In this document: piece by piece, positions 1 through 7,577 of the stretch
Layout: every line of letters starts with the position of its first letter
How positions within the stretch are numbered: position 1 is the first letter of the stretch
DNA from: a virus
Length of the DNA stretch: 49,611 bases
Strand: one strand, 5' to 3'
Virus record (IMG/VR): IMGVR_UViG_3300012929_000026
Span: 1 to 49,611 of that record
Made by a program: the position numbers and the translations under genes
The notes under the pieces: model-generated
Database searches by the model: none
What the model saw: the letters and a program-made list of their open reading frames with translations, nothing else
What the model was told of the DNA's origin: nothing

Positions 1-262
1 AATAGATCTCGTCCTTAGTCTTCTTTAGAACCTCGTCTAAACCGTACTTTACCTTGAATGTACGTCTCTCGATAGTATCCGGAGAACTCACCGGAGCAAC
101 ACTTCTAGACGAAGTGTCAACCTCCATCGGCTCTTGCTGAGGCGTTGTGATAGGTGAAACGTTAAATTCAGGTCGTGGGGCTGGTTGAGTAGATGTACTA
201 CCACCAGTAATTAAATCTGAAAGTGTTTGATTAGAGACTTTATCGCCAAAGGGCCAAGGCAT
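1..262 (-). CDS. N-terminal part of giant internal virion protein (runs off left edge)
   Basis: An open frame begins with ATG at 262-260, overlapping the TAA of the upstream gp14-like gene (TAATG), and stays open to base 1. It encodes about 87 residues: MPWPFGDKVS at the start, a Pro/Thr/Ser-rich middle, and a more ordered end (ERRTFKVKYGLDEVLKKTKDEIY minus a few). By position after a T7 gp14-like gene it should be the start of the gp16-like ejection protein whose remainder enters at the right edge (44625-49611). Joining the two edges directly puts them one base out of frame, so either a base is missing at the contig junction or this is a short separate gene. No domain is recognisable in this piece. 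Confidence 0.7.
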   Translation of the reverse strand, partial: MPWPFGDKVSNQTLSDLITGGSTSTQPAPRPEFNVSPITTPQQEPMEVDTSSRSVAPVSSPDTIERRTFKVKYGLDEVLKKTKDEIY

Positions 263-1146
263 TATCCGAATAACCTTGCTGGATTATATGTAGAGTTCGA
301 ACCGCCGAACAGTTGATTGGTATTCATACCCATCTGGAACAATGAAGGACCTGCCGAGAAGAAAGATTGTCCAGACGCTATCTGAGCTTGTCCGAGTGCA
401 GCCTGTCCACCACCCTGGGCAATCAAACCAGCACCTTGGCTCATCGTTGCTTGAGTATCTGCTAGACGCGTCTGGTAGCCTGCGTTCGAGACGGCATATT
501 GATAAGTAAGGTTTGCTTTGGCAGTTTGGTTAGCTGCTTGCTGTAGCGCGTAAGTGTGTTCGAGTTCATTTCCTGCGATCCTTTGGTTAGAGATGTTTTC
601 ATTCAATCCGAAGATATTCCTTCCGATTTCGAGGTTCTGTTGTACACCAAGTAGATTGGTTCCAGTCTGACCAGAGATCTGACCATAAGCACCTCCACGT
701 GCAGACGCACCACTGACAAACCCACTGCCACCCTGCGCAACACCTGTAGTAAGAGACAAAGCCCTGCCACGTTGCTGGTTACGAATGATCTCCATCTGTT
801 GGCGACGTGCGTCTATCTCCATAGCCTGCATCTTCTGTTTCTCGATGTCTTGCTCGGAAGTTATAATGTTTTTGCTGATGCCGAAGCTTTGGTTGCTGGC
901 AGCTATACTTTGCTGCGAAGCAAGGAGATTGATGTCTCTCTCTTGTCCGGCGAAGCCGACAGAGCTAGCAGCTTGTTCTTTACTGATACCGGCTTGCTGT
1001 TGCGCAGCCGCAGCCTGCTGTTGAGCGCCTTGCTGTTGAAGGGCGTAACCTGCTTGAGCTTGGTTCTGACCTTGTGTCTTCTCATAGACACCATAAGCCA
1101 TACTTCCAACGCCTGCAGCTAAAGCCAATGCAGTCAATGCAGCCAT
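262..1146 (-). CDS. Internal virion protein, T7 gp14-like
   Basis: 294 residues, very rich in Ala, Gln, Gly and Ser, with a hydrophobic N-terminus (residues 1-20, Ala/Leu-rich) and a long Gln/Ala helical stretch (about residues 25-130). This composition and the position, directly before the giant virion protein and after an acetyltransferase-like gene, match T7 gp14, a small internal core protein ejected with the DNA that inserts in the outer membrane. The sequence alone does not prove the function; the order of neighbours is the main evidence. Start ATG at 1146 abuts the stop of the upstream gene, and the stop TAA overlaps the next ATG, so it is translationally coupled in the late operon. 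Confidence 0.7.
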   Translation of the reverse strand: MAALTALALAAGVGSMAYGVYEKTQGQNQAQAGYALQQQGAQQQAAAAQQQAGISKEQAASSVGFAGQERDINLLASQQSIAASNQSFGISKNIITSEQDIEKQKMQAMEIDARRQQMEIIRNQQRGRALSLTTGVAQGGSGFVSGASARGGAYGQISGQTGTNLLGVQQNLEIGRNIFGLNENISNQRIAGNELEHTYALQQAANQTAKANLTYQYAVSNAGYQTRLADTQATMSQGAGLIAQGGGQAALGQAQIASGQSFFSAGPSLFQMGMNTNQLFGGSNSTYNPARLFG

Positions 1147-1571
1147 TAAAGTACCTTCATGTAAGCTCTTTCATAAAGCTTATATCCTTTATCTTCATAA
1201 AATTTAGACAGTTTATCGTCTAGACAAACCATATTAATCATAGCACAGCCAGCCTTTTCCTTTGCCCAGTATTCGAATGCAGACAGAAACTCCGCCCCAA
1301 TCCCGCTACCGCGCTTGTCGGGCTCTACCCACCATGCTATTTCAGTGGCAAGTAAGTGCGGACCAAATAAGAAAGGAGTAGCACAACCAGCCAGAAAACC
1401 AACACCGGGCTGAAAAATAATAATCTTTTCATTCTGTTCACCAGCAATCAAAGCCTCTATCAATCTTTCGATACTCTCTCTATCCGAGAAGAAAGAATAG
1501 CCAGTCGTCGTTATAAACTTCATAGACATGTCAGCAATCTCAGGAAGGTCTTCTAACGTAGCTATCTTCAC
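1146..1571 (-). CDS. GNAT-type acetyltransferase-like virion-module protein
   Basis: 141 residues starting with GTG (the GTGA overlaps the stop of the upstream small gene). It has the GNAT acetyl-CoA binding signature: a beta strand EIAWWVEPDK followed by RGSGIG at residues 87-92 (R/Q-x-x-G-x-G/A), then a helix, and a C-terminal FYEDKGYKLYERAYMK that fits the closing strands of the fold. T7-like phages commonly carry a protein of this size at the gp13 position next to gp14, so it may be a structural or assembly factor that keeps the GNAT fold rather than an active enzyme. Whether it acetylates anything cannot be told from sequence. Confidence 0.7.
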   Translation of the reverse strand: MKIATLEDLPEIADMSMKFITTTGYSFFSDRESIERLIEALIAGEQNEKIIIFQPGVGFLAGCATPFLFGPHLLATEIAWWVEPDKRGSGIGAEFLSAFEYWAKEKAGCAMINMVCLDDKLSKFYEDKGYKLYERAYMKVL

Positions 1572-1729
1572 TTATCAACTCCAATGAGTTTAATCGTAAA
1601 GAACGCAGCGAGATAGACTAACACTATGGTATTCAAACGTATAGCAGCAAGGATTCTCATTTGAATCTCGTTGCCACGTAAATGCAGTTCGGAAGGGAAA
1701 TTGGATAATCTAAGATGACTGAAAGGCAT
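1568..1729 (-). CDS. Small membrane protein (53 aa)
   Basis: A 53-residue open frame that tiles exactly between its neighbours: its ATG overlaps the TAA of the upstream gene (TAATG at 1731-1727) and its TGA overlaps the GTG of the acetyltransferase-like gene (GTGA). The N-terminal half is polar (MPFSHLRLSNFPSELHLRG) and the C-terminal half forms one membrane segment (about residues 24-48). Perfect overlap at both ends is the main argument that it is real. The function is unknown; its place just downstream of the lysis genes allows a lysis accessory role, but nothing shows it. Confidence 0.6.
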   Translation of the reverse strand: MPFSHLRLSNFPSELHLRGNEIQMRILAAIRLNTIVLVYLAAFFTIKLIGVDK

Positions 1730-2046
1730 TATTCTTGTACCTGTGTAATTTCTACATTCCTGCGCTTGAAATAGTTGCGAGCATGTTCAAGGAGGGGAGA
1801 GAATTCTGTAAATTGATGTTGAAGTCCACCGGGAAGACCTCCAACGTCATAATGCATAGTCCACATTCCCTTCACATCGTCATAAATAGCATGGAGTTTA
1901 TTCTCACCATTGAAGAGCCGTTTATCGACAGAGCCAGTACTAGACAGGGCTGTCTTACCATCGATAGGCCTAAGGACTAAGATACGGTCGTCTGACTTCA
2001 TCTTATTCCTACGTCTTTCTTCTACATCGTATTGAACGATACTCAT
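1729..2046 (-). CDS. Conserved phage protein of unknown function (105 aa)
   Basis: 105 residues with a charged N-terminus (VEERRRNKMKSDDR), a central segment RILVLRPIDGKTALSSTG and a basic C-terminal helix HARNYFKRRNVEI. I recognise the RPIDGK...DKRLFNGENKLHAI pattern as recurring in proteins of alphaproteobacterial podophages but know no function. It lacks membrane segments and signal peptide. It overlaps the upstream holin-like gene by four bases (ATGA) and the downstream small gene by TAATG, so it belongs to the lysis/late operon. Confidence 0.75.
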   Translation of the reverse strand: MSIVQYDVEERRRNKMKSDDRILVLRPIDGKTALSSTGSVDKRLFNGENKLHAIYDDVKGMWTMHYDVGGLPGGLQHQFTEFSPLLEHARNYFKRRNVEITQVQE

Positions 2047-2480
2047 GCTTTGGCAATCCTTGTCACGTTGACAGCACCTTCATAAAGGAAATAGAAACCA
2101 ATCGCTGCTGTGATAATCTGCCATTGATTAGGATCTAGGATGTCAGTTCTATAAATATTACATTCTAAAGCTCTGCCTGCTTCTCCTGCACATCCATGGA
2201 AGGAGCCAATCACCTTGTCCCACACAAGTAGCTTGGCGATGATGATTGCTACGGAAGCTCCCATAGTCGCACGCATAATAGCGTTGATCTTTGAAGAACC
2301 ACTCTCAGCAATCATTACGTCTCTCTTAGCTTGAAGAGAGTCAATCCGTTCTTGTGAAGCTATCCGCTGTTGATCAGTCTTAGCTTCAATCAGCTTCAAC
2401 CGTTCATTAGCGATAGCATTCGTAATACCGTTGATAGTATTGAATGCTCCCGGTATTAAACCGAGAAGTAGAGACCACAT
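2043..2480 (-). CDS. Holin-like membrane protein (GTA 3TM-holin-like)
   Basis: 145 residues: a short hydrophobic N-terminal segment (about 1-22), an amphipathic charged helix (about 25-60, ERLKLIEAKTDQQRIASQER), a membrane segment near 68-88 (MGASVAIIIAKLLVWDK), and a final hydrophobic segment near 118-138 (QIITAAIGFYFLYEGAV). This resembles the three-segment holins found in gene-transfer agents and alphaproteobacterial phages (family GTA_holin_3TM). The location between another small membrane protein and an endolysin supports a lysis role: permeabilising or depolarising the inner membrane. Start overlaps the upstream stop. Confidence 0.6.
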   Translation of the reverse strand: MWSLLLGLIPGAFNTINGITNAIANERLKLIEAKTDQQRIASQERIDSLQAKRDVMIAESGSSKINAIMRATMGASVAIIIAKLLVWDKVIGSFHGCAGEAGRALECNIYRTDILDPNQWQIITAAIGFYFLYEGAVNVTRIAKA

Positions 2481-2731
2481 CAGGAACTCTCGGGGATTAG
2501 AGTTCTGCGTCGAGCAAGCTCAACACCAACACCTTGGATGATCGTAATCAATCCTAACCAAATTACTTGGTTCTTGTTAAACCCAGTATCTACATTAAGA
2601 CTAAGCAACGGTGCCCAGTTCATTGCGCCGGTGGCAGCAATGACTATACCGATGACGGTTGTTATACGAGCAAGCAGGATGGTTGCAGAATAATGGAAGA
2701 AGGCTTTTGTCTTAGTCCAGAAATCTTTCAT
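2480..2731 (-). CDS. Small two-span membrane protein, holin candidate
   Basis: 83 residues with a basic N-terminus (MKDFWTKTK), a first membrane segment around residues 14-36 (ILLARITTVIGIVIAATGAM), a loop, a second around 54-70 (VIWLGLITIIQGVGVEL), and a charged tail (ARRRTLIPESS). Size, topology and position immediately after the endolysin gene fit a class II holin or an antiholin partner of the next gene. It overlaps the endolysin stop (ATGA at 2731-2728). No family could be named with certainty. Confidence 0.6.
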   Translation of the reverse strand: MKDFWTKTKAFFHYSATILLARITTVIGIVIAATGAMNWAPLLSLNVDTGFNKNQVIWLGLITIIQGVGVELARRRTLIPESS

Positions 2732-3447
2732 TTATTTTCCTTTGTATATCTGTGTATTTCGAAGGCGATGAAAGTCACGACCGCAATGATTATTGTTACG
2801 CCGATAACCCATGGCCAGTACTCTTGAGGAGTTGCAGCGACTGCAACACCACCGCCAATGACTACGCCAGTCGCGGCTCCAGCTGAAGTTCCTGTGCTTC
2901 CAAAGACATTCATAGCTTTGAGTAGACCGGCACAACCTAGTTGAGTATCAACATGGTTGGGATCGTACACACCGTCTGCGACATACTTGCCACGAGAGTA
3001 TTGGTTAGTTCCTGCCCATATGTATGGAGAAGGAACGCCTTTAGCATAATAGCCTAAACCGTTGTATTTCTCCAGCATTGCTAGAGCACCACCGATAGAC
3101 CAATCTTTATTACGAGCGGCATAGGGAGGACAGCTGACTAAAGCATCGACTGCTCCTTCTTCCCATGTATTGAAAGGGCCTCGACCTGCCGGTCTATGAA
3201 TAGACTTTCTATTCAACGGATCGCCTTGTGCGAGTTGAGTTCCCCATTTCTGTCCTGATTCTCGTTCATGGGCGACTGCAATGAACCACCAAGGAACACC
3301 AGTAGCTTTTTCTACTACTTGGTAGCGTGCTTTTGCGTCTGGAGCTGTCAAGCGTCTAGCGACAGCAGCAAAGACAGGAGCTTTGTCTGGAGATACGCGA
3401 CAGTCTGCCCAGCGTTTAGCATTTAATTGAGAGAGTGTTTCTGTCAT
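2728..3447 (-). CDS. Endolysin with C-terminal membrane anchor
   Basis: 239 residues. Residues about 1-190 resemble phage lysozyme-like endolysins that carry VPWWFIAVAHERES: the Glu residues of HERES (60-64) are the likely catalytic acid position, followed by QGDPLNRKS and RGPFNTWEEGAVDAL. It should cleave peptidoglycan glycan strands. Unusually, after a Gly/Ala-rich linker (about 187-205) there is a hydrophobic segment (about 210-230, PWVIGVTIIIAVVTFIAF) and a short basic tail, which would tether the enzyme to the inner membrane. There is no N-terminal signal or signal-arrest segment, so export must depend on a holin or on the C-terminal segment. Nine bases separate it from the tail tubular B gene upstream. 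Confidence 0.75.
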   Translation of the reverse strand: MTETLSQLNAKRWADCRVSPDKAPVFAAVARRLTAPDAKARYQVVEKATGVPWWFIAVAHERESGQKWGTQLAQGDPLNRKSIHRPAGRGPFNTWEEGAVDALVSCPPYAARNKDWSIGGALAMLEKYNGLGYYAKGVPSPYIWAGTNQYSRGKYVADGVYDPNHVDTQLGCAGLLKAMNVFGSTGTSAGAATGVVIGGGVAVAATPQEYWPWVIGVTIIIAVVTFIAFEIHRYTKENK

Positions 3448-3456
3448 ATGTTATCC

Positions 3457-5580
3457 TTAAGGGGCTGCGTTAATTGTCTGTAGACTCGACCAACCGATGA
3501 TATCGAATGGATTATCGGCTACAGAAGAAACGCGAAATTGAAGAGATTCTCCATGTCCTCGAACCTTCAGACGTCTAAAGGCATTGGAGTAATTAGTATC
3601 GGTGTGTGTAATAAACTGGTTGGTAGACCATCTGCCTGTACCACTACCAGTATTTGCAAAGTCCCAGATACCTTGAAATCTGTAAGTGACGGGATCGTCT
3701 AGTCTTGAATAGATCTGTATCCAATTATTCTGGAATTTACGTATACCCTGTCCACGGATCTTATACCCAGTAATCAAATAGCTGTTATAAGGAACCCCAA
3801 CTAAGTCATAGCTAAACCAATCTCTGTAAGTGTTGTCTGTCCTATTAGCAAAGGTAAACTTATGGCTGCCAGAGTCAGCATAGCTGACAAGATACTTATC
3901 AAACTGTTGGTCGTCGCTGCCTGAAGATTGGAAGGTTATAACTTGATTGCTTGAAAGATCTACAACGTTGTTTGCACCGTCTACAACGTTCACAAGGTTT
4001 ATTGGAGTAGTGACAAGTTCTGAAGAGATTATAGAATTTATTTTTACATTACTAGCTGATATAGTCCACGGATAAAAGGCGTTTGTACGAAGGTTATAGT
4101 TTAAGACGTGATCGTACTCATATGTAGCATCAAGATCAGAAGTAGCAGTGCTGCGATAAATCCAACGTATATGTCCGTCAGTTTTGTCATAATATCCTCT
4201 CGCATAACGTTTAGAAGGAACAGGAATCCCATTATAGAAGGTTTTAAATGTATCGTAAGTCAAAGACTTGACACTAGGCATTCCTTGACCTGCTTGTATG
4301 ATATAGATACCTTCTGAATTCCACCAAGCAGGGTATCCGACAACATTGACGAAAGAAGCGTCAGAGATTGTTCCAATGTCAGCGATTTTAAGAACTACGT
4401 AGTCTGTAGCAGTAAAGCCTAATCCTGTACTTCCTGTAATGAACCATACACCGTTGGCTGCGAAGACACACAAACCGCCTGGGATGGTAAACATCTTATA
4501 GATAGTTCCTGCCTCGGGGATAGGAATTACTCCGCCATCACTAGGAAGTATGTCAAAAAGATCTTCAGCGGTAGGATCATTCACCTGATAAGTATTTGCG
4601 TATTGATCGGTATTCTCGATGATCTGGGTATAATAGATGTTACTGTTAAAGCCTACATAGTTAATACCAGAGTAAAAAACTCTTCCTGAAAAGAAAGCGC
4701 AGTTAGAAGGTCTTTGGAATGAAGTAGTAGTAGTCGGAATATCTCCAGCTATGCCAATCCCAGACGCTGTGACTCTATCTTGATTTGAGAGAGTGAGAAT
4801 GAAATGACCGTTAGGAGCAGGAGTATTTCCAGTATTAATTCTAGCTATACTGGCGTTACTTGCATCGAAATCATTCGTAGAATTCGTGAACCTCCACATG
4901 ACGTCAGCCTTGCTAGGCATAGTCGTCTGAGCGGTATCCCATGCTGTAAGATTGGTAACATTCCAGCCCTGGTTCACGAGATTATAATAGTGAGGCTTAT
5001 TGAGAGCAGCCAATGTAGATGTAGGACGGGTATCGACTGCATAAGGGTCTGTAATAGCCCCTTCGAAATCTCTTATCTTAAGAATTATATTAGTAGCAGT
5101 CGCTGTATGCACATCTATATCGTAAGAGATCCGCATAGGTTCACAATACGGATGCGTGACGATTAAAAAACCATTCCCATCACAGAATTGAGCTTCGACG
5201 GTATTTACTGTCGGTGCTCCAGACACAGCTGTTAAGGTGACTGTAGTAGTCTGTGCACCTGTCGAAAAGATTCCAGTCCCGACTGTTTCATAGAAATACA
5301 GTTTATTTCCGACTTGAACGACTGCGACGGTGACGTTGCCATTACCGGCAACATTCTGCCATAGATAAGTCTTGATGGCATTGCCAGTACGACTGATCGT
5401 CTTAGTCATAAAGTTCTGTTCTAGATCAAACCCCGTCCGTCTGAAAACACTTCCATCAATGTCAAAAACACAGTCAAACGTTTCGGTACAAGCTTTGTCA
5501 GGAAAATTAAGTCCTGTCGCTTCGGTGACTAAACCGTTAATGAATGAATTTTCTACCGCTACTGTAGATTGCTGAGGCAT
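3457..5580 (-). CDS. Tail tubular protein B (T7 gp12-like nozzle)
   Basis: 707 residues. The opening (QQSTVAVENSFINGLVTEATGLNFPDKACTE then DGSVFRRTGFDLE) is the characteristic N-terminus of podovirus tail tubular protein B, which builds the hexameric nozzle below the tail tubular A ring. The remainder is beta-rich with many aromatic and Asn/Thr residues, as expected for the stacked beta-propeller nozzle. Length is close to T7 gp12 (about 800). The start overlaps the TAA of the tail tubular A gene (TAATG), giving translational coupling of the two tail components. Confidence 0.88.
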   Translation of the reverse strand: MPQQSTVAVENSFINGLVTEATGLNFPDKACTETFDCVFDIDGSVFRRTGFDLEQNFMTKTISRTGNAIKTYLWQNVAGNGNVTVAVVQVGNKLYFYETVGTGIFSTGAQTTTVTLTAVSGAPTVNTVEAQFCDGNGFLIVTHPYCEPMRISYDIDVHTATATNIILKIRDFEGAITDPYAVDTRPTSTLAALNKPHYYNLVNQGWNVTNLTAWDTAQTTMPSKADVMWRFTNSTNDFDASNASIARINTGNTPAPNGHFILTLSNQDRVTASGIGIAGDIPTTTTSFQRPSNCAFFSGRVFYSGINYVGFNSNIYYTQIIENTDQYANTYQVNDPTAEDLFDILPSDGGVIPIPEAGTIYKMFTIPGGLCVFAANGVWFITGSTGLGFTATDYVVLKIADIGTISDASFVNVVGYPAWWNSEGIYIIQAGQGMPSVKSLTYDTFKTFYNGIPVPSKRYARGYYDKTDGHIRWIYRSTATSDLDATYEYDHVLNYNLRTNAFYPWTISASNVKINSIISSELVTTPINLVNVVDGANNVVDLSSNQVITFQSSGSDDQQFDKYLVSYADSGSHKFTFANRTDNTYRDWFSYDLVGVPYNSYLITGYKIRGQGIRKFQNNWIQIYSRLDDPVTYRFQGIWDFANTGSGTGRWSTNQFITHTDTNYSNAFRRLKVRGHGESLQFRVSSVADNPFDIIGWSSLQTINAAP

Positions 5581-6359
5581 TATCGCTGTCTGCCGAAGTT
5601 AGGAAGGCTATCGAAAGTATCGATTATTCGGTGTGGAATAGGGATATTTTGACGTGTTCGTTGAAGATGCCGCCATCCACGACGTGCAGTCATCTCTGCT
5701 TTCTGGTGTTGTGATTGCTTTAATTCCGCCCATGCGAGAGACTTTGCTTCGTTTAGAAGTAAAGCGAACTGTCCAGGTTGAAGGTTGGGAGTAAAATTAT
5801 CGTCTTTAACGAATGTAGTTTTCTTCGAACCGTAAGCTAATGTCTTTGTCGACTGCAAGGTAGTGTCGACAGTATTGTCATAGCTATCGAATATGATGAC
5901 ATTGTCGTCGATGCTAGTATAGAACTTAGGACCTTGATCATTCCTGTACGTGAATGTAAAGATACTTCCATCGCTCGTGTAATTAAACGTATCTACGTTA
6001 GTCTCTGACGGTCGGTAGTTATGACCGTAATCCATGAAGTCGGATACAGACAAATGTCGGAGTTCATCCCAGACTGGGTTTGTTTCTCCATTGCGCATGA
6101 CATTATACTTCAACCATTCGATGCGATCGATCTGATCAGGCTTAACCATTAGGACAGGCTTAGTCACATCGTCAGAAGCATTCAGATTAAACAATGTCTT
6201 ATTACTGGACAAGTCAGACCTGCTTATGATGTCATCATAGACAGTCTTGATTACTTCAACCACTTGCTGAGACTCAACGGTATCGTTAATACTATTTACT
6301 TCATCACTATCCATCGAAGATAGAACAGCTTGTGTTAACTCTAAGAGAGTATATTTCAT
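5580..6359 (-). CDS. Tail tubular protein A (T7 gp11-like gatekeeper)
   Basis: 259 residues. It opens with LLELTQAVLSSMDSDEVNSINDTVESQQVVEVIKT in outline, the usual N-terminal helix pair of podovirus tail tubular protein A, which forms the dodecameric ring between portal and nozzle. The C-terminal LAWAELKQSQHQKAE followed by a basic WRHLQRTRQ segment is also typical. It lies directly upstream of the gp12-like gene, as in T7. Slightly longer than T7 gp11 (196). Start overlaps the stop of the preceding fibre-associated gene (ATGA). Confidence 0.85.
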   Translation of the reverse strand: MKYTLLELTQAVLSSMDSDEVNSINDTVESQQVVEVIKTVYDDIISRSDLSSNKTLFNLNASDDVTKPVLMVKPDQIDRIEWLKYNVMRNGETNPVWDELRHLSVSDFMDYGHNYRPSETNVDTFNYTSDGSIFTFTYRNDQGPKFYTSIDDNVIIFDSYDNTVDTTLQSTKTLAYGSKKTTFVKDDNFTPNLQPGQFALLLNEAKSLAWAELKQSQHQKAEMTARRGWRHLQRTRQNIPIPHRIIDTFDSLPNFGRQR

Positions 6360-6679
6360 AATAGAGTCCTTATTGCTGTCTTAAATTGAGTTAAAGTAAT
6401 TGCCGGTTTAGCTTCTAAAACTCTAATACGATTTTCATGATTGAAAGCTATTTTAAGAGAAACTAAATCCCAAGCGTCGATTGGATCTATTATTGGATTA
6501 TTTATAACTTCAACAGGTGGGGTATATACATTATTTACAAACGTACCCCCTATTTTATACCCGGTACTAGGTTCTAATTGAATTGAATAACCATCAGGTG
6601 GTGTCCACTTTGAAGGATCATCCAAAGCGACTCGATTTACAATTAAACCATTCGTATCAATAACTGAATAATTCGTCAT
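6356..6679 (-). CDS. Tail-fibre-associated protein (107 aa)
   Basis: 107 residues. The N-terminal half (MTNYSVIDTNGLIVNRVALDDPSKWTPPDG in outline) resembles the small domains found in tail-fibre chaperone-like or fibre-accessory proteins. The C-terminus has a helical HENRIRVLEAKPAITLTQFKTAIRTLL-like segment that recurs at the end of proteins encoded next to fibres. It is between a glycine-rich fibre gene and the tail tubular genes and overlaps both by four bases. Assembly chaperone or minor fibre component are both possible. AT-rich compared with its neighbours. Confidence 0.55.
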   Translation of the reverse strand: MTNYSVIDTNGLIVNRVALDDPSKWTPPDGYSIQLEPSTGYKIGGTFVNNVYTPPVEVINNPIIDPIDAWDLVSLKIAFNHENRIRVLEAKPAITLTQFKTAIRTLL

Positions 6680-7482
6680 AGATTAATAAACTCTGTAATA
6701 ATTACCAAACCAGAAGTACCTGAATTACCATTAGCAGCGCCCCCTGCATTCTGTGTTGCCCCGGCTCCTGCACCAGACCCATATCCAGACCCGTTCTCTC
6801 CCGGAACGGCCACCCCCGCCGCGACAGATTCTCTGCCACCACCACCCCAAGGAGATGATCCACCCTTTGGCCCCCTTGTGGTAACAGTTATAATGGCCTG
6901 GTTCATGCCAGTACCACCGGGGTCTCCGGTACCGGTCACGTCTCCGGTTCCGAGAACGCCACCTAATCCTCCAGAACCACTAGCACTAGCAGCGCCACCA
7001 CTTCCGCCTTTAGCTATACACAATGTTCCAACAGATGTATCTCCACCAGCTCCACCTGCAGTAGGACCTGCACCTGCTCCAGCAGCACCTGCAGCTCCGA
7101 TTGTAACAGTCTTAGAAGCACCTATTGCTGCGGCAGTAGAATATGTTCTTGAATATCCTCCGGCACCACCTCCTCCAGGTGAACCTCCGGTGCCTGCACC
7201 CATATTAGCTATGCCTCCGCTGCCTCCGCCTCCTCCAACACATTCAATAATACAATGAAGCATTCCGGATGTTGGAGTATATGTACCAGAAGTAGTAAAT
7301 ATCTGCTTAGTTACATTTGAAGTAACAGCACCAGTCAACGTATTAAAAGATGAGACTGCACCTGCAGCTCCGACCGCGCCGACGGTTGTTCTTTTAAATG
7401 CATTACTGGCTGCGCTGTCTTGTATTAAGATAATATCGGCTGCGACGGGAGAAGCTTTGGATGTTATTGTGGGAACATCCAT
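6676..7482 (-). CDS. Glycine-rich tail fibre C-terminal part, probably continuous with the upstream fibre gene
   Basis: 268 residues from the first ATG. Residues about 60-265 form a glycine-rich repeat domain (IECVGGGGGSGG, GSPGGGGAGGYS, GGLGGVLGTGDV), the polyglycine-helix type of receptor-binding tip seen in many phage fibres, preceded by FTTSGTYTPTSGM. The ATG at 7482 has no good ribosome site. The same frame is open upstream to 7581 and encodes LTNCTGLPLSGHTNQAAY, which continues the internal repeat of the upstream fibre gene; the two are separated only by one missing base (see finding). The real protein is therefore probably the C-terminal half of one fibre of about 650 residues. Confidence 0.75.
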   Translation of the reverse strand: MDVPTITSKASPVAADIILIQDSAASNAFKRTTVGAVGAAGAVSSFNTLTGAVTSNVTKQIFTTSGTYTPTSGMLHCIIECVGGGGGSGGIANMGAGTGGSPGGGGAGGYSRTYSTAAAIGASKTVTIGAAGAAGAGAGPTAGGAGGDTSVGTLCIAKGGSGGAASASGSGGLGGVLGTGDVTGTGDPGGTGMNQAIITVTTRGPKGGSSPWGGGGRESVAAGVAVPGENGSGYGSGAGAGATQNAGGAANGNSGTSGLVIITEFINL

Positions 7483-7577
7483 TGCAGTCGGGGTTGCGGA
7501 ACTTCCTGTATTGTTTGCTACAATTGTATATGCAGCTTGGTTTGTATGTCCTGATAGAGGTAAACCAGTACAATTAG

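Noticed and set aside
280-300. GGTTCGAACTC on the minus strand as a tRNA T-arm
   Set aside because: It is the coding sequence of the gp14-like protein (Gly-Gly-Ser-Asn) with no cloverleaf around it.
6878-7258. Plus-strand 126-residue proline/alanine-rich frame
   Set aside because: It is the antisense shadow of the glycine-rich fibre repeats (Gly codons read as Pro/Ala).
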